Counted from the first letter of the stretch, positions 18,401 through 27,515 are shown. The stretch is DNA of 64,000 bases from Streptomyces sp. DH41 (GCF_029813785.1 NZ_JARVKY010000001.1:124001-188000), one strand, 5' to 3'. The notes: a model not told the origin generated them from the letters alone. Made by a program: numbers and translations.

Positions 18401-19847
18401 AGTCCCCGTCGGCCAGCGCGACGGCCACGTCCCCGCCGAGCAGCCCGGCGGTCACCGTCTCGTCGTCGCCGGGCCGGGGCCGTACGACGGTGACGACGGC
18501 GCCCTCCGCGCGCAGTTCGTCCACGACCTCCCGCAACGGCCGCTTCGCGCTCACCACTTGGTCCGCGAGGCCGGTGAAGTCGGCCAGTGCCGGGTCCTCC
18601 ACCATCACCACGCGCAGTCCCGCGCGCCGCGCCGCGTCCAGCACGTCCTCGGTCCACGGGTCCGCGCCCGCGTCCGGCACCCGCAGCGCGCTGGGATGCA
18701 GGACGACCGTGGCGGCCATCTCCAGCTGCCGCAGCCGTTCGGGGTCACGTACGAGTACGCCGGTGCGGGACAGCGCGGCGCTCAGTACGGCGTGGAAGGC
18801 GGCGGGGCCGTAGCGCGCGGCCTTGGGCGAGCCGGCCAGCACCGCCTCGGCGGCCTCGGCCACGTCGTGCTTGACCAGCAGGGTCGCCGCCGCGCCCGCC
18901 ACACTGCCGGTCGAGGCGTGGGCGGCGTAGTCCTGGGCGGGGGTGCTCCGCAGCGGCGGTCGCAGGGCGGGGTCGGCGGGCAGACTGGCCCGGCCCGGGA
19001 GGCAGAGCCGGTCGTGCACGACCTCGAAGGTCGCCGTCCGGGTCACCGCCTCCGTCAGCTGGCAGACGCGCAGCGCCCCGTCGAGCACCAGCGAGGTGTA
19101 GCTCTGGCCGGCGCCGTGGACGGCGGCGTTGGCGGCGGCCAGCGCCACGTCCATGCCGTGCGCGCCGAGCCGTGCGCGCAGCCAGGCGCGGAAGGTCGGG
19201 TTCTCGCGCAGCAGCGTCGCCACGGCCGTCACCAGGCGGGGCGAGGGCGGCAGCCGCAGGCGCGCGCCGGTCACGGCGGCGGCGATGCCCAGGGCGTCGG
19301 CCCCGAGGGCGGTGGCCGCGACGCGCACCGAGGCCGGGTCTCCGGGGTGGGCCAACTCCTCCACCGGATCGCCCGGTCCGCGTTGCTCCGCCCGGGTCAG
19401 TCCGTGCCGCTCGGCGAGTTCGGTGGCCCGGTCCACCACCCGGTCGGTGAGCGCTTCCTCGGTCGCGGTCACCACGAGCCGGGCGAGGCCGGTGTCCCAG
19501 TAGGCGAGTGCCACGTCCGGGTGCTCGGTCAGGGCGGTCGCCACCCGTCGCGCGACGTGTTCCGTGCCGCCCGCCCGGCGCACCTTCTCCGTCGAGGCCG
19601 GCCGGAGCGCGAGGTGCGCCCGGTGTCCGGCCCGCCAGTCCCGGGTGCCGCCCGGCAGCGCGGCGCGGGCGACCCGGGCCGCCCGGGCCGCGAAGTCCGC
19701 GCCGCGCACACCGGCCCGTGCGGTGCCCGCCGCGGCACCGGCCGCGGCGCCCACCGCGGGTGCGGTGCCGCGCGCGAGCAGCCGGGGACCGGCCAGGACG
19801 AATCCGGTGACGGCGTCCTGGGAACGCGTCAGAAGTCCACCGACCAT
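15447..19847 (-). CDS. Very large cation-transporting P-type ATPase (CtpH/CtpI-like)
   Basis: A 1466-residue P-type ATPase, roughly 500 residues longer than ordinary members. The C-terminal half has the full catalytic set: TGES in the actuator domain, PEGLP in the membrane, DKTGTLT with phosphorylated D934, KGAPE, and MVGDGANDAAAIRAADIGVG. The N-terminal ~650 residues are Ala/Arg-rich, with a segment (LALRPASTEKVRRAGG, then VALAYWDTGLARLVVT) resembling a metal-binding-type fold and a degenerate haloacid-dehalogenase-like stretch (VVMVEDPALADFTGLADQVV). This layout recalls mycobacterial CtpH/CtpI. The transported ion cannot be read off; Ca, Mg or another divalent cation is plausible. It ends 147 bases from the convergent MFS gene and follows the histone-like gene by 9 bases. 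Confidence 0.88.
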   Translation of the reverse strand: MVGGLLTRSQDAVTGFVLAGPRLLARGTAPAVGAAAGAAAGTARAGVRGADFAARAARVARAALPGGTRDWRAGHRAHLALRPASTEKVRRAGGTEHVARRVATALTEHPDVALAYWDTGLARLVVTATEEALTDRVVDRATELAERHGLTRAEQRGPGDPVEELAHPGDPASVRVAATALGADALGIAAAVTGARLRLPPSPRLVTAVATLLRENPTFRAWLRARLGAHGMDVALAAANAAVHGAGQSYTSLVLDGALRVCQLTEAVTRTATFEVVHDRLCLPGRASLPADPALRPPLRSTPAQDYAAHASTGSVAGAAATLLVKHDVAEAAEAVLAGSPKAARYGPAAFHAVLSAALSRTGVLVRDPERLRQLEMAATVVLHPSALRVPDAGADPWTEDVLDAARRAGLRVVMVEDPALADFTGLADQVVSAKRPLREVVDELRAEGAVVTVVRPRPGDDETVTAGLLGGDVAVALADGDCPVAWGADVLAPQGLPDVWRLLRAVPAARAIGHRSQTLARSGAALSGLLVAVGEARGKGDSGGGGVGSALSGLRHAPVDVSAAAALLSGTRAALGVAMARAPHPRARVAWHALDPDDVRDRLDHEREPEPTVVEQAMGRLHAVADRAGRVRALAPARWSWQLARAVRGELDDPLTPVLAVGSAASAILGSVVDALLVVGALDLNALVGGFQRLRAERALSGLLAEQKQKARVAEEPPREGADPTPEPTRDGESRIMDAAKLHPGHVIELKADDVVPADARLLWEDGLEVDESALTGESLPVDKCVDPAPRAPVAERFCMVFEGTTVVAGRAQAVVVDTGDHTESARAVALAARTPSAAGVQARLQELTRKALPLTLAGGAAVTGLSLLRGAPIRQAVAGGVSVAVAAVPEGLPLVATVAQLAAARRLSRRGVLVRTPRTLEALGRMDTICFDKTGTLTENKLRLTRVAGADGTVRKVDDPDAAGAVRIAARACPRLDGEGTRPTHATDEAVLDAAGDDPRWTQDEGLPFETSRGYAAAVGRDGDGAPVLVVKGAPETVLPACADLPSHASEVAQTLARDGLRIIAVASRPLRRGEKAADVLEQQPSKLEFTGMLALADVARETSPALVRGLREAGVRPVVLTGDHPQTAHAIAVDLGWPEDATVVTGDELAAADRTVRSRMLRDADVVARVAPEQKLQVVESLRDAGRVVGMVGDGANDAAAIRAADIGVGISARGSAAARNAADLVVTGDDLLVLVEAVREGRALWHSVADAIAILIGGNAGEVGFGILGTVLGGAAPLSTRQMLLVNLFTDLFPAMAVAVTPTGDPEQEEADAGTPLGTAVLGEPLIRQIRHRALTTALGATAAWLFGRFTPGTGRRSTTMALCAVVGTQLAQTLADRRGSRLVQVTSLGSAAALVALVQTPGASQLFGCTPLGPVAWAGVAAAIALALAGQRALPQVEEAVVKYWPKVAERLPAAARSVLA

Positions 19848-19856
19848 CGTTGTCTC

Positions 19857-20684
19857 TCAGCCCGCCTTCCGGGTGGATGCCGCCGTCTTCTTCCTGCTCC
19901 GGCCGCCGGGGGTACCGGTGGGCCGGCTGGTGGATGCCTTGGTCCCGGAGGTGCCGCGAGAGGACGTGCTCCGGGAGGTTCCGGTCGTGGACTTCCTGGC
20001 GGTGGCCTTCTTGGCGGTGGTCGTCTTGGCCGTGCTCTTGTTCGCCGGGCTCGCCTTCGCGGTGCTCTTCTCGGCGGGACCGGACTTCGCGGTGCCCGTC
20101 TTCGCCGCACTCGTCTTGGCCGCACTCGTCTTGGCCGCGCTCGTCTTCGCCGGGCTCTTCGTCGCCGGGCTCTTCGTCGCCGGGCTCTTCTTGGCGGCGG
20201 TCTGCGTTCCGGCGGTCTTCTTGGCGGTCCTCCGCGCGGTGCTCTTCGCCGCAGCGGTGCTCTTCTTCGCCGCACCCGACGCGGCCGCACCCGCCTCGGC
20301 GGTACCGGCCCTACCTTCCGTACCTGCCGTACCTGCCTTCTTCGTACCGCCGCCGTCCGCTTCGCCCCCGCCGGAGGCCTTCGCCCCGTGACCCGTCACC
20401 CGCGTGGCGCCCCCGCCCGGCGACTCCTTGCGCCGTGGCTGCGTCAGCCAGGCCACCGCCGCTCCGGTGACGGCCACCGGCCACTCCACCAGTCCGGCGA
20501 TGCCCAGCACCCCGGCGCCCGTGTACACGACCACCCGCCGCCCACGCGGCGACACCGCTCCCAACCTGTCCAGCGCGCCCTCGGCGGCCTTGCCGACCGT
20601 CTCGGCGCCCGGCACCTTCCGCAGCGCCGACGCGGCCGCGTGCAACGGCCGCGGGAGCGTCTGCGCCGACTTCTGCTCAGCCAT
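19857..20684 (-). CDS. Protein with histone-H1-like Lys/Ala tail
   Basis: With ATG 20684 (MAEQKSAQTL) the protein has 275 residues. Residues ~1-60 are a short amphipathic region, ~60-95 hold a hydrophobic hairpin (RRVVVYTGAGVLGIAGLVEW, then TGAAVAWL), and ~120-275 are a low-complexity Lys/Ala/Thr/Ser tail with KTSAAKTSAAK and ATKSPATKSPA repeats like eukaryotic histone H1 or the tail of Streptomyces HupS. The tail should bind nucleic acid; the hydrophobic part could anchor it to membrane. It lies immediately upstream of, and in the same direction as, the P-type ATPase (9-base gap), so they are probably co-transcribed. The function is unknown. Confidence 0.8.
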   Translation of the reverse strand: MAEQKSAQTLPRPLHAAASALRKVPGAETVGKAAEGALDRLGAVSPRGRRVVVYTGAGVLGIAGLVEWPVAVTGAAVAWLTQPRRKESPGGGATRVTGHGAKASGGGEADGGGTKKAGTAGTEGRAGTAEAGAAASGAAKKSTAAAKSTARRTAKKTAGTQTAAKKSPATKSPATKSPAKTSAAKTSAAKTSAAKTGTAKSGPAEKSTAKASPANKSTAKTTTAKKATARKSTTGTSRSTSSRGTSGTKASTSRPTGTPGGRSRKKTAASTRKAG

Positions 20685-20878
20685 GACTGTTCGTCCTCGC
20701 CCTGTGCATGCCGTGGGGACCGCATGCTGTGGAAACCCTGGGAACATCACCTTCCGCATTTCTCCGGGTTCCCGCACTTCGGGCACTCATCCCCACGAGC
20801 TCGCCACGGCCTCCGGGCGGGAGCGCGCGCCGCCCCCGGGCCGCTGAAGCGCGAACCAAGGCCCGCGAAAACGCCGAA

Positions 20879-20919
20879 TGCCCGCCCCTCACCCGACCGA
20901 GTCGGGTGAGGGGCGGGCA
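20879..20919. terminator. Strong terminator downstream of glyS
   Basis: A perfect 19-base-pair stem (arm TGCCCGCCCCTCACCCGAC) with a CGA loop. It is placed ~60 bases after the glyS stop on the minus strand and before the start of the histone-like gene, so it should separate the two transcription units. Confidence 0.9.
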
Positions 20920-20975
20920 CAGTCCCCGAGGCCCAGGAGGCGAAGCCCCCCGGTACCTCAACGGCGACGAGGCGT

Positions 20976-22358
20976 TCAGCAGCCGACGAGCCGCGACGCG
21001 AGGTACCCCTCGATCTGGTCGAGAGACACCCGCTCCTGCTTCATCGTGTCCCGCTCCCGCACCGTCACGGCGTTGTCCTCGAGCGTGTCGAAGTCGACCG
21101 TCACGCAGAACGGCGTACCGATCTCGTCCTGGCGCCGGTAGCGGCGCCCGATCGCACCGGCGTCGTCGAAGTCGATGTTCCAGTTCTGCCGCAGCGCCTG
21201 GGCGAGGCCCTTGGCCTTGGGCGACAGCTCCGGGTTGCGGGACAGCGGCAGGACGGCGACCTTCACCGGCGCGAGGCGCGGGTCGAGGCGCAGCACCGTG
21301 CGCTTCTCCAGCTTGCCCTTGGCGTTCGGCGCCTCGTCCTCGATGTACGCGTCGAGCAGGAAGGCGAGCATCGCGCGCCCGACACCGGCCGCCGGCTCGA
21401 TGACGTACGGCGTCCAGCGCTCGCCGGCCTCCTGGTCGAAGTAGGAGAGGTCCTGGCCGGAGGCCTTGGCGTGCGAGGAGAGGTCGTAGTCCGTCCGGTT
21501 GGCGACGCCCTCCAGCTCGCCCCACTCGCTGCCGCCGAAGGAGAAGCGGTACTCGATGTCGGCGGTGCGCTTGGAGTAGTGGGAGAGCTTCTCGGCCGGG
21601 TGCTCGAACCAGCGCATGTTCTCCTCACGCAGGCCCAGGCCGGTGTACCAGTTCCAGCGCTGCTCCATCCAGTACTCCTGCCACTTCTCGTCCTCGCCCG
21701 GCTTGACGAAGAACTCCATCTCCATCTGCTCGAACTCGCGGGTCCGGAAGATGAAGTTGCCGGGCGTGATCTCGTTGCGGAAGGACTTGCCCATCTGGGC
21801 GATGCCGAACGGCGGCTTGCGGCGCGAAGTGGTCTGCACCTGGGCGAAGTTGGTGAAGATGCCCTGTGCGGTCTCGGGCCGCAGGTAGGCGACGGAGCCG
21901 CTGTCCTGGGTCGGGCCGAGGTGGGTGGAGAGCAGACCCGAGAACTGCTTGGGCTCGGTGAAGGTGCCCTTGTTGCCGCAGTTGGGGCAGTTGAGGTCCG
22001 CGAGGCCGTTCTCCGGGGCGCGGCCCTTCTTCTCCTCGTAGGCCTCTTCCAGGTGGTCCGCGCGGAACCGCTTGTGGCAGGAGGTGCACTCGGTCAACGG
22101 GTCCGTGAAGGTGGCGACGTGGCCGGAGGCCACCCAGACGTCGGGGGCCAGGATCACGGACGAGTCGAGACCGACGACGTCCTCGCGCGAGGTGACCATG
22201 TAGCGCCACCACTGGCGCTTGAGGTTCTCCTTGAGCTCGACACCCAGCGGCCCGTAGTCCCAGGCGGCGCGCTGACCGCCGTAGATCTCACTGCACGGGA
22301 ATACGAAGCCACGGCGCTTGCTCAGGCTGACGATGGTGTCGATCTTGTCGGCGGCCAC
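20976..22358 (-). CDS. glyS: Glycyl-tRNA synthetase
   Basis: A class II aminoacyl-tRNA synthetase of the dimeric, archaeal/eukaryotic-like type, 460 residues from GTG 22358 ([18 protein letters not shown]). Motif 2 is visible in [10 protein letters not shown] with [16 protein letters not shown] after it, motif 3 in [14 protein letters not shown], and a zinc-binding CTSCHKRF ... CPNCGNKG pair near 95-135. It charges tRNA-Gly. The frame is open for another ~60 codons upstream, but those overlap the znuA promoter and look non-coding. It is divergent from the zinc operon. Confidence 0.96.
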   Translation of the reverse strand: MAADKIDTIVSLSKRRGFVFPCSEIYGGQRAAWDYGPLGVELKENLKRQWWRYMVTSREDVVGLDSSVILAPDVWVASGHVATFTDPLTECTSCHKRFRADHLEEAYEEKKGRAPENGLADLNCPNCGNKGTFTEPKQFSGLLSTHLGPTQDSGSVAYLRPETAQGIFTNFAQVQTTSRRKPPFGIAQMGKSFRNEITPGNFIFRTREFEQMEMEFFVKPGEDEKWQEYWMEQRWNWYTGLGLREENMRWFEHPAEKLSHYSKRTADIEYRFSFGGSEWGELEGVANRTDYDLSSHAKASGQDLSYFDQEAGERWTPYVIEPAAGVGRAMLAFLLDAYIEDEAPNAKGKLEKRTVLRLDPRLAPVKVAVLPLSRNPELSPKAKGLAQALRQNWNIDFDDAGAIGRRYRRQDEIGTPFCVTVDFDTLEDNAVTVRERDTMKQERVSLDQIEGYLASRLVGC

Positions 22359-22525
22359 GGTGCTCTCTTCATTACGACGACGGGCGACGAAGCGAGATGC
22401 TTCCAGAGAATGCCTCAGGTTACCGGCGTGGACTGCCCCTCGACCAAATCGGGGGCCACCCGGGCTCCCCACCCGGCCCCCGCCCGGCCCCTCGCCTGCC
22501 CCGGCCCACGGAACCGGTAGATAGT

Positions 22526-22540
22526 TGACAACGGTTTCCA
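22526..22540. promoter_or_regulatory. Zur box 1 upstream of znuA
   Basis: TGACAACGGTTTCCA matches the Streptomyces Zur pattern (TGA-AA-x-x-x-TTT-CA) at about 12 of 15 positions and lies 22 bases before the znuA start. Repression in zinc-replete cells is expected. Assignment is from the remembered consensus and the adjacent zur gene. Confidence 0.6.
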
Positions 22541-22547
22541 TATTTGT

Positions 22548-22562
22548 TGAAAATGAATGCCA
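22548..22562. promoter_or_regulatory. Zur box 2 overlapping znuA start
   Basis: TGAAAATGAATGCCA has a perfect left half-site and a weaker right half. It reaches the A of the proposed znuA ATG at 22562. With box 1 it would let two Zur dimers block transcription, and perhaps initiation, of the zinc operon. Confidence 0.5.
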
Positions 22563-23590
22563 TGAACGTACGACGACGCCACATATCCGGCATAGCAGTC
22601 ACCGCGGCCGCCGCACTCGGCCTCGGGACCCTCTCCGCCTGCTCGGGCGACAGCGCCGCGGCGGGCAACACGGACAAGTTCGACGTCGTCGCGTCGTTCT
22701 ACCCCATGGCCTTCCTCGCCGAGCGGATAGGCGGCGACCACGTCAACGTCAGCAGCCTCACCGAGCCCGGCCAGGAGCCGCACGACCTGGAGCTCAGCAC
22801 CAAGCAGCGCGCACAGCTGGAGGAGACCGACGCGGCGCTCTTCCTCAAGGGCCTCCAGCCCGCCGTCGACGAGGCCATCGGCCAGTCCGGCGTCAAGACG
22901 AAGATCGACGCGGCCACGCTGACCTCCCTGGAGGAGCACGGAGCCGAGGCCGGCGGCCACGACCACGAGGGCGAGCACGCCCACGAGGAAGAGCACGCCG
23001 GGGAAGAGCACGCGGGGGAAGAGCACGCCGAGGAAGAGCACGGCCACGACCACAGCCACGAGGCCGGCGGCAAGGACCCCCACATCTGGCTCGACCCGGT
23101 CAAGTACGCCGAGGTCGCCGAGGGTGTCGGCAAGGCCTTCGAGAAGGCCGACCCCGACCACGCCGCCGACTACAAGAAGAACACCGAGGCCCTGGTCAAG
23201 AAGCTCGGCGAGCTGAACACGAAGTTCGAGACCGGCCTGAAGGACACGGACACCAAGGTCTTCATCACCACGCACGCCGCCTTCGGCTACCTCGCCGAGC
23301 GCTACGGCCTGACCGAGGAGGCCATCAGCGGCCTCAGCCCCGAGTCCGAGCCCAGCGCCGCCCGGGTCAAGGAGCTTGAGAAGATGGCCAAGGCCGACGG
23401 CGTCTCCACGATCTTCTACGAGACGCTCGTCAGCGACAAGACCGCGAAGACGGTCGCCAAGGACGCGAACCTCAAGACGGACGTCCTCGACCCGCTCGAG
23501 GGCATCACCGACAAGTCCCGCGGCGACGACTACTTCCAGGTCATGGAAGCCAACCTCAAGGCACTGCAGACGGCTCTGGGAGCCAAATGA
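22562..23590 (+). CDS. znuA: Zinc ABC transporter, substrate-binding lipoprotein
   Basis: A 342-residue cluster A-I solute-binding protein. It has a lipoprotein signal ([10 protein letters not shown], hydrophobic core, lipobox LSAC), so it is anchored outside the membrane. The zinc-site histidines are in place: [25 protein letters not shown], and [13 protein letters not shown]. Between them is a His/Glu-rich flexible loop (~140-180; repeats of EEHAG and HDHS), the hallmark of zinc rather than manganese binders. No strong ribosome-binding site precedes ATG 22562; ATG 22553 is an alternative. It is followed by znuC and znuB with short spacing, and the promoter carries two Zur boxes. Confidence 0.93.
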   Translation: MNVRRRHISGIAVTAAAALGLGTLSACSGDSAAAGNTDKFDVVASFYPMAFLAERIGGDHVNVSSLTEPGQEPHDLELSTKQRAQLEETDAALFLKGLQPAVDEAIGQSGVKTKIDAATLTSLEEHGAEAGGHDHEGEHAHEEEHAGEEHAGEEHAEEEHGHDHSHEAGGKDPHIWLDPVKYAEVAEGVGKAFEKADPDHAADYKKNTEALVKKLGELNTKFETGLKDTDTKVFITTHAAFGYLAERYGLTEEAISGLSPESEPSAARVKELEKMAKADGVSTIFYETLVSDKTAKTVAKDANLKTDVLDPLEGITDKSRGDDYFQVMEANLKALQTALGAK

Positions 23591-23613
23591 TCAACCCTCC
23601 GGAGGGCAGCGGC

Positions 23614-24405
23614 ATGAACGAGCCCGTGAGCAGGCCCGTCGACGAGCCCGTCATATCCCTGCGCGGCGTCCGCGCCGAGCTCGGCTCACGCCCCGTCCTG
23701 CGCGGCATCGACCTCACCGTGCGCCGCGGCGAGGTCGTCGCCCTGCTCGGCGCCAACGGCTCGGGCAAGTCCACGGCCGTACGCACCGTCATCGGCCAGG
23801 TACCGGTCACGGACGGCGAGATCGAACTGTTCGGCACCCCGCGCCGCCGGTTCCGCGACTGGGCGCGCGTGGGCTACGTCCCGCAGCGCACCACGGCCGC
23901 GGGCGGCGTCCCCGCGACGGTGACCGAGGTCGTCTCCTCCGGCCGGCTCTCCCGGGCCCGCTTCGGCATCCTGCGCGGGGCCGACCACGAGGCCGTACGC
24001 AGGGCCATCGACCTGGTCGGCATGGCGGACCGGGCCAAGGACTCCGTGGACGCCCTCTCCGGCGGCCAGCACCAGCGCGTACTGATCGCCCGGGCGCTCG
24101 CCTCCGAACCCGAGCTGTTGATCATGGACGAGCCGATGGCGGGCGTCGACCTGGCCAGCCAGGAGGTCCTGGCCGCCACCCTGCGCGAGCAGGTCGCGGC
24201 CGGTTCCACCGTTCTCCTCGTCCTGCACGAGCTGGGCCCCCTGGAGCCCCTGATCGACCGGGCCGTGGTGCTCCGCGACGGCTGCGTCCTGCACGACGGT
24301 CCGCCCCCCAAGGCGGTCGGCCAGCACGCGCTGCCCGGCCACGACCACGTACACCCGCACGCGGCGGCCGGCGCCGAACCGATCCGCACCGGACTGCTGA
24401 GCTGA
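23614..24405 (+). CDS. znuC: Zinc ABC transporter, ATP-binding protein
   Basis: An ABC ATPase of 263 residues from ATG 23614 (GGAGGG seven bases upstream). ATG 23587, overlapping the znuA stop, is also in frame and would add nine residues. Walker A LLGANGSGKST, a Q-loop in YVPQRTT, signature LSGGQHQR, Walker B LLIMDEP and the switch His in LVLHELG are all present. The C-terminus is His-rich (GHDHVHPHAAAG), which suggests metal handling. It energises ZnuB. Genes are ordered znuA-znuC-znuB-zur. Confidence 0.94.
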   Translation: MNEPVSRPVDEPVISLRGVRAELGSRPVLRGIDLTVRRGEVVALLGANGSGKSTAVRTVIGQVPVTDGEIELFGTPRRRFRDWARVGYVPQRTTAAGGVPATVTEVVSSGRLSRARFGILRGADHEAVRRAIDLVGMADRAKDSVDALSGGQHQRVLIARALASEPELLIMDEPMAGVDLASQEVLAATLREQVAAGSTVLLVLHELGPLEPLIDRAVVLRDGCVLHDGPPPKAVGQHALPGHDHVHPHAAAGAEPIRTGLLS

Positions 24406-24415
24406 GTAGGCCCCC

Positions 24416-25318
24416 ATGGAAATACTGAACTACGCCTTCATGCAGCGGGCGCTGCTGGCCGCCGTCCTGGTCGGCATCACCGCGCCCGCCGTCGGCATCT
24501 ACCTGGTCCAGCGCCGCCAGGCCCTCATGGGCGACGGCATCGGCCACGTGGCGATGACCGGCGTCGGCCTCGGCTTCCTGCTCACCTGGTCCCCGGTGTG
24601 GATGGCCACGCTGGTCGCCGTGCTCGGCGCGGTCCTCATGGAGCTGATCCGCTGGTACGGCCGCACCCGCGGCGACATCGCCCTCGCCATGCTCTTCTAC
24701 GGCGGCATGGCCGGCGGCGTGATGTTCATCAACCTGGCGCCGACGGGCTCCAACGCCAACCTGAACTCGTACCTCTTCGGCTCCCTGTCGACGGTCTCCG
24801 AATCCGACGTCACGGCGATCTGCGTCCTGGCCGCCTTCGTGGTCCTGGTCACCCTCGGCCTGCGCCGCCAGCTGTTCGCGGTCAGCCAGGACGAGGAGTT
24901 CGCCCGGGTCACCGGCCTGCCGGTGCGCGCGCTGAACCTGCTGACCGCCGTCACGGCGGCGGTGACGGTGACGGTCGCGATGCGCGTCGTCGGGCTGCTG
25001 CTGGTGTCGGCGCTGATGGTGGTCCCGGTGGCCGCGGCCCAGCAGCTCACCCGCAGCTTCGCCGCCACCTTCGCGATCGCCGTCGCCATCGGCGTCAGCG
25101 TGACCATCGGCGGCACGGTCACGTCGTACTACCAGGACGTGCCGCCCGGCGCGACCATCGTGCTGCTCACCATCGGCGCGTTCGTCCTGCTCACCGCGCT
25201 GGCGGCGCCGCTGGCCCGGCGACGCGCGCGGGCGGCCACCGCGGCGCGGGCCGCCGCCGATCCGGCGGAGTGCAAGATTCCGGCCACCCGGGGGACCACC
25301 GACGAGGTCGGCGTCTGA
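24416..25318 (+). CDS. znuB: Zinc ABC transporter, permease
   Basis: A 300-residue ABC-3 family membrane protein with about eight hydrophobic segments and a conserved opening LLAAVLVGITAPAVGIYLVQ; the GDGIGHVAMTGVGLG segment is typical of ZnuB/TroC permeases. It starts ten bases after znuC with only a weak ribosome-binding site, which suggests coupling. The C-terminus is a short basic cytosolic tail. It forms the zinc channel with ZnuC. Confidence 0.94.
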   Translation: MEILNYAFMQRALLAAVLVGITAPAVGIYLVQRRQALMGDGIGHVAMTGVGLGFLLTWSPVWMATLVAVLGAVLMELIRWYGRTRGDIALAMLFYGGMAGGVMFINLAPTGSNANLNSYLFGSLSTVSESDVTAICVLAAFVVLVTLGLRRQLFAVSQDEEFARVTGLPVRALNLLTAVTAAVTVTVAMRVVGLLLVSALMVVPVAAAQQLTRSFAATFAIAVAIGVSVTIGGTVTSYYQDVPPGATIVLLTIGAFVLLTALAAPLARRRARAATAARAAADPAECKIPATRGTTDEVGV

Positions 25319-25386
25319 CTGCCGGGCGGCCGGGCTGGCACAATGGCCCGGCAAGCCCCAGACGGCAGACGTGAGGAGGAGTACCG

Positions 25387-25806
25387 GTGACGACCGCTGG
25401 ACCGCCCGTGAAGGGCCGCGCCACCCGGCAGCGGGCCGCCGTGTCGGCGGCCCTCCAGGAGGTCGAGGAGTTCCGCAGCGCGCAGGAGCTCCACGACATG
25501 CTCAAGCACAAGGGCGACTCGGTCGGACTCACCACGGTCTACCGCACCCTGCAGTCCCTCGCCGACGCCGGCGAGGTCGACGTCCTGCGCACCGCCGAGG
25601 GCGAGTCCGTCTACCGCCGCTGCTCCACCGACGACCATCACCACCACCTGGTCTGCCGCGCCTGCGGCAAGGCGGTCGAGGTCGAGGGCCCCGCGGTCGA
25701 GAAGTGGGCGGAGGCCATCGCCGCCGAGCACGGCTACGTCAACGTCGCGCACACGGTGGAGATCTTCGGCACCTGCGCGGACTGCGCGAACGCCTCCGGC
25801 GGCTGA
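25387..25806 (+). CDS. zur: Zinc uptake regulator, Fur family
   Basis: A 139-residue Fur-family repressor from GTG 25387 (GAGGAG upstream). It has an N-terminal winged helix (TRQRAAVSAALQEVEEF, GLTTVYRTLQSLADAGEVD), a DDHHHHLVC metal/dimer region near 77-85, and two CxxC structural zinc sites (CRAC and CADC). It senses zinc and should bind the boxes before znuA; the family also controls zinc-free ribosomal protein paralogues. It sits 68 bases after znuB, so it may be the last gene of the operon, giving feedback. A hairpin terminator follows. Confidence 0.95.
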   Translation: MTTAGPPVKGRATRQRAAVSAALQEVEEFRSAQELHDMLKHKGDSVGLTTVYRTLQSLADAGEVDVLRTAEGESVYRRCSTDDHHHHLVCRACGKAVEVEGPAVEKWAEAIAAEHGYVNVAHTVEIFGTCADCANASGG

Positions 25807-25812
25807 GCCGTG

Positions 25813-25837
25813 GGGCCCGGGGCTTCGCCCCGAGCCC
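25813..25837. terminator. Bidirectional terminator between zur and uppS
   Basis: GGGCCCGGGGC pairs with GCCCCGAGCCC (one mismatch) around a TTC loop between two convergent genes. Confidence 0.75.
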
Positions 25838-25863
25838 TCATGCCGGCCTGAACGGCCTCGTCC

Positions 25864-26733
25864 TCAGACTCCCCCCAAGGGGGCGCCCCCGGACGGGCTG
25901 GAAGGATCCGGCCGGCCCTGCATGGCGAGCAGCTCCTCGTTCGGGATCGCGCCGCCGAACCGCCGGTCCCGGGAGGCGAACTCCAGGCAGGCCCGCCACA
26001 GGTCCCGGCGGTCGAAGTCGGGCCACAGCACGTCCTGGAACACCATCTCCGCGTACGCGCTCTGCCAGAGCAGGTAGTTGGACGTCCGCTGCTCACCGCT
26101 CGGCCGCAGGAAGAGGTCCACGTCCGGCATGTCCGGGTAGTACAGGTACTTCGCGAGCGTCTTCTCGTTCACCTTCGACGGATCGAGCCGCCCGGCCCGC
26201 ACGTCCTCCGCGAGGGCCTGCGCGGCGTCGGCGATCTCCGCGCGCCCGCCGTAGTTCATGCAGAAGTACAGAGTGAGCCGGTCGTTGTCCTTGGTCTGCT
26301 CCTGGGCGACCTGGAGCTCCTTGGCCACCGACTTCCACAGCTTGGGCATCCGCCCCACCCAGCGCACCCGGATCCCCAGCGCGTCGAGCTGGTCACGGCT
26401 CTTGCGGATGAAGTCCCGGTTGAAGTTCATCAGGAAGCGCACCTCGTCCGGCGACCGCTTCCAGTTCTCGGTGGAGAAGGCGTACAGGGAGACGTTCTCC
26501 ACGCCGATCTCGATCGCGCCCTGGAGCACGTCCACCACCCGCTCGGCCCCGACCTTGTGCCCCTCGGTGCGCGGCAGCCCGCGCTCCTTGGCCCAGCGCC
26601 CGTTGCCGTCCATGACGATCGCCACATGCTCCGGCACCAGCTCGCCGAGGTTCGGGGGCCGCGCGCCGGACGGGTGCTGCTCCGGCGTCCTGTACTCCCG
26701 GCGCTGACGCCCCAGGAACCCGCGTACGGCCAT
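25864..26733 (-). CDS. uppS: Undecaprenyl/polyprenyl diphosphate synthase
   Basis: A 289-residue cis-prenyltransferase making the lipid carrier for peptidoglycan. The substrate-binding motif [13 protein letters not shown] is near residue 35-47; [36 protein letters not shown] and [19 protein letters not shown] are all present. ATG 26733 follows a GAGGAG; the frame stays open upstream into recO, but that part is not this gene. The last ~15 residues ([12 protein letters not shown]) are low-complexity. It is 32 bases downstream of recO and probably co-transcribed with it. Confidence 0.95.
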   Translation of the reverse strand: MAVRGFLGRQRREYRTPEQHPSGARPPNLGELVPEHVAIVMDGNGRWAKERGLPRTEGHKVGAERVVDVLQGAIEIGVENVSLYAFSTENWKRSPDEVRFLMNFNRDFIRKSRDQLDALGIRVRWVGRMPKLWKSVAKELQVAQEQTKDNDRLTLYFCMNYGGRAEIADAAQALAEDVRAGRLDPSKVNEKTLAKYLYYPDMPDVDLFLRPSGEQRTSNYLLWQSAYAEMVFQDVLWPDFDRRDLWRACLEFASRDRRFGGAIPNEELLAMQGRPDPSSPSGGAPLGGV

Positions 26734-26765
26734 GTGTCTCTCGTCTCCTCGTACTGTCTGTTCTT

Positions 26766-27515
26766 CTAGGACTTCTCGACGTACCGCAGGGAGCGCAGGC
26801 CGCGCTCCAGATGCCAGTGCAGGTACGCGGACACCAGCCCGCTGCCCTCCCTGACATGGCGCGGCTCGCACGCGTCCGCGGTCGCCCAGTCTCCCGTGAG
26901 CAGCGCCCCGAGCAGTTCCAGGGCCTGCGGCGAGGGTACGACGCTGCCGGGCACCCGGCAGTCGGCGCAGACGGAGCCGCCCGAGCCGACCGAGAAGAAC
27001 CGGTTGGGTCCCGGCATGCCGCACTTCGCGCAGTCCCCGAAGGTCGGGGCGTACCCGTTCACCGCGAGGGAGCGCAGCAGGAACGCGTCCAGCACCAGGT
27101 TCGGCGCGTGCTCGCCCCGGGCGAGGGTCCGCAGCCCGCCGACCAGCAGCAGGTACTGCTGCACCGCCGGTTCGCCCTCGTGGTCCGTGAACCGCTCGGC
27201 CGTCTCCAGCATGGCCGTCCCGGCGGTGTACCTCGGGTAGTCGGTGACGATCCCGCCGCCGTACGGCGCGATGGTCTCGCTCTGCGTGCACAGCGGCAGC
27301 CCGCGCCCGACCAGCTCGCTCCCCTTCGAGAAGAACTGCACGTCCACGTGCGAGAACGGCTCCAGCCGCGCCCCGAACTTCGACTTGGTCCGCCGCACCC
27401 CGCGGGCCACGGCGCGTACGCGTCCGTGACCGCGCGTGAGCAATGTGATGATCCGGTCCGCCTCACCCAGCTTCTGGGTGCGCAGCACGATGCCGTCGTC
27501 GCGGAACAGACTCAT
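26766..27515 (-). CDS. recO: DNA repair protein RecO
   Basis: A 249-residue recombination mediator acting with RecF/RecR to load RecA on gaps. It has an N-terminal OB fold ([34 protein letters not shown]), a helical middle and a four-Cys zinc site (CAKCG ... CADC) at ~157-180. I chose ATG 27515 (MSLFRDDG); a nine-residue longer start at 27542 is possible but looks non-conserved. It heads the recO-uppS pair. Confidence 0.95.
   Translation of the reverse strand: MSLFRDDGIVLRTQKLGEADRIITLLTRGHGRVRAVARGVRRTKSKFGARLEPFSHVDVQFFSKGSELVGRGLPLCTQSETIAPYGGGIVTDYPRYTAGTAMLETAERFTDHEGEPAVQQYLLLVGGLRTLARGEHAPNLVLDAFLLRSLAVNGYAPTFGDCAKCGMPGPNRFFSVGSGGSVCADCRVPGSVVPSPQALELLGALLTGDWATADACEPRHVREGSGLVSAYLHWHLERGLRSLRYVEKS

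Noticed and set aside
15840..20909. Very long open frame on the plus strand opposite the P-type ATPase (similar ones at 7481-9391, 29457-32918, 32407-35559)
   Set aside because: Long antisense frames arise from the third-position GC bias of Streptomyces genes; composition is Arg/Gly/Asp-rich without domains, and the opposite strands have clear motifs.
22359..22541. N-terminal extension of glyS by 61 residues
   Set aside because: It would run through the znuA promoter and Zur boxes; the sequence is Gly/Pro-rich and unlike GlyS.
25864..27291. A single minus-strand frame joining uppS with part of recO
   Set aside because: The upstream part is out of frame with RecO, and UppS has its own start at 26733 with a ribosome-binding site.
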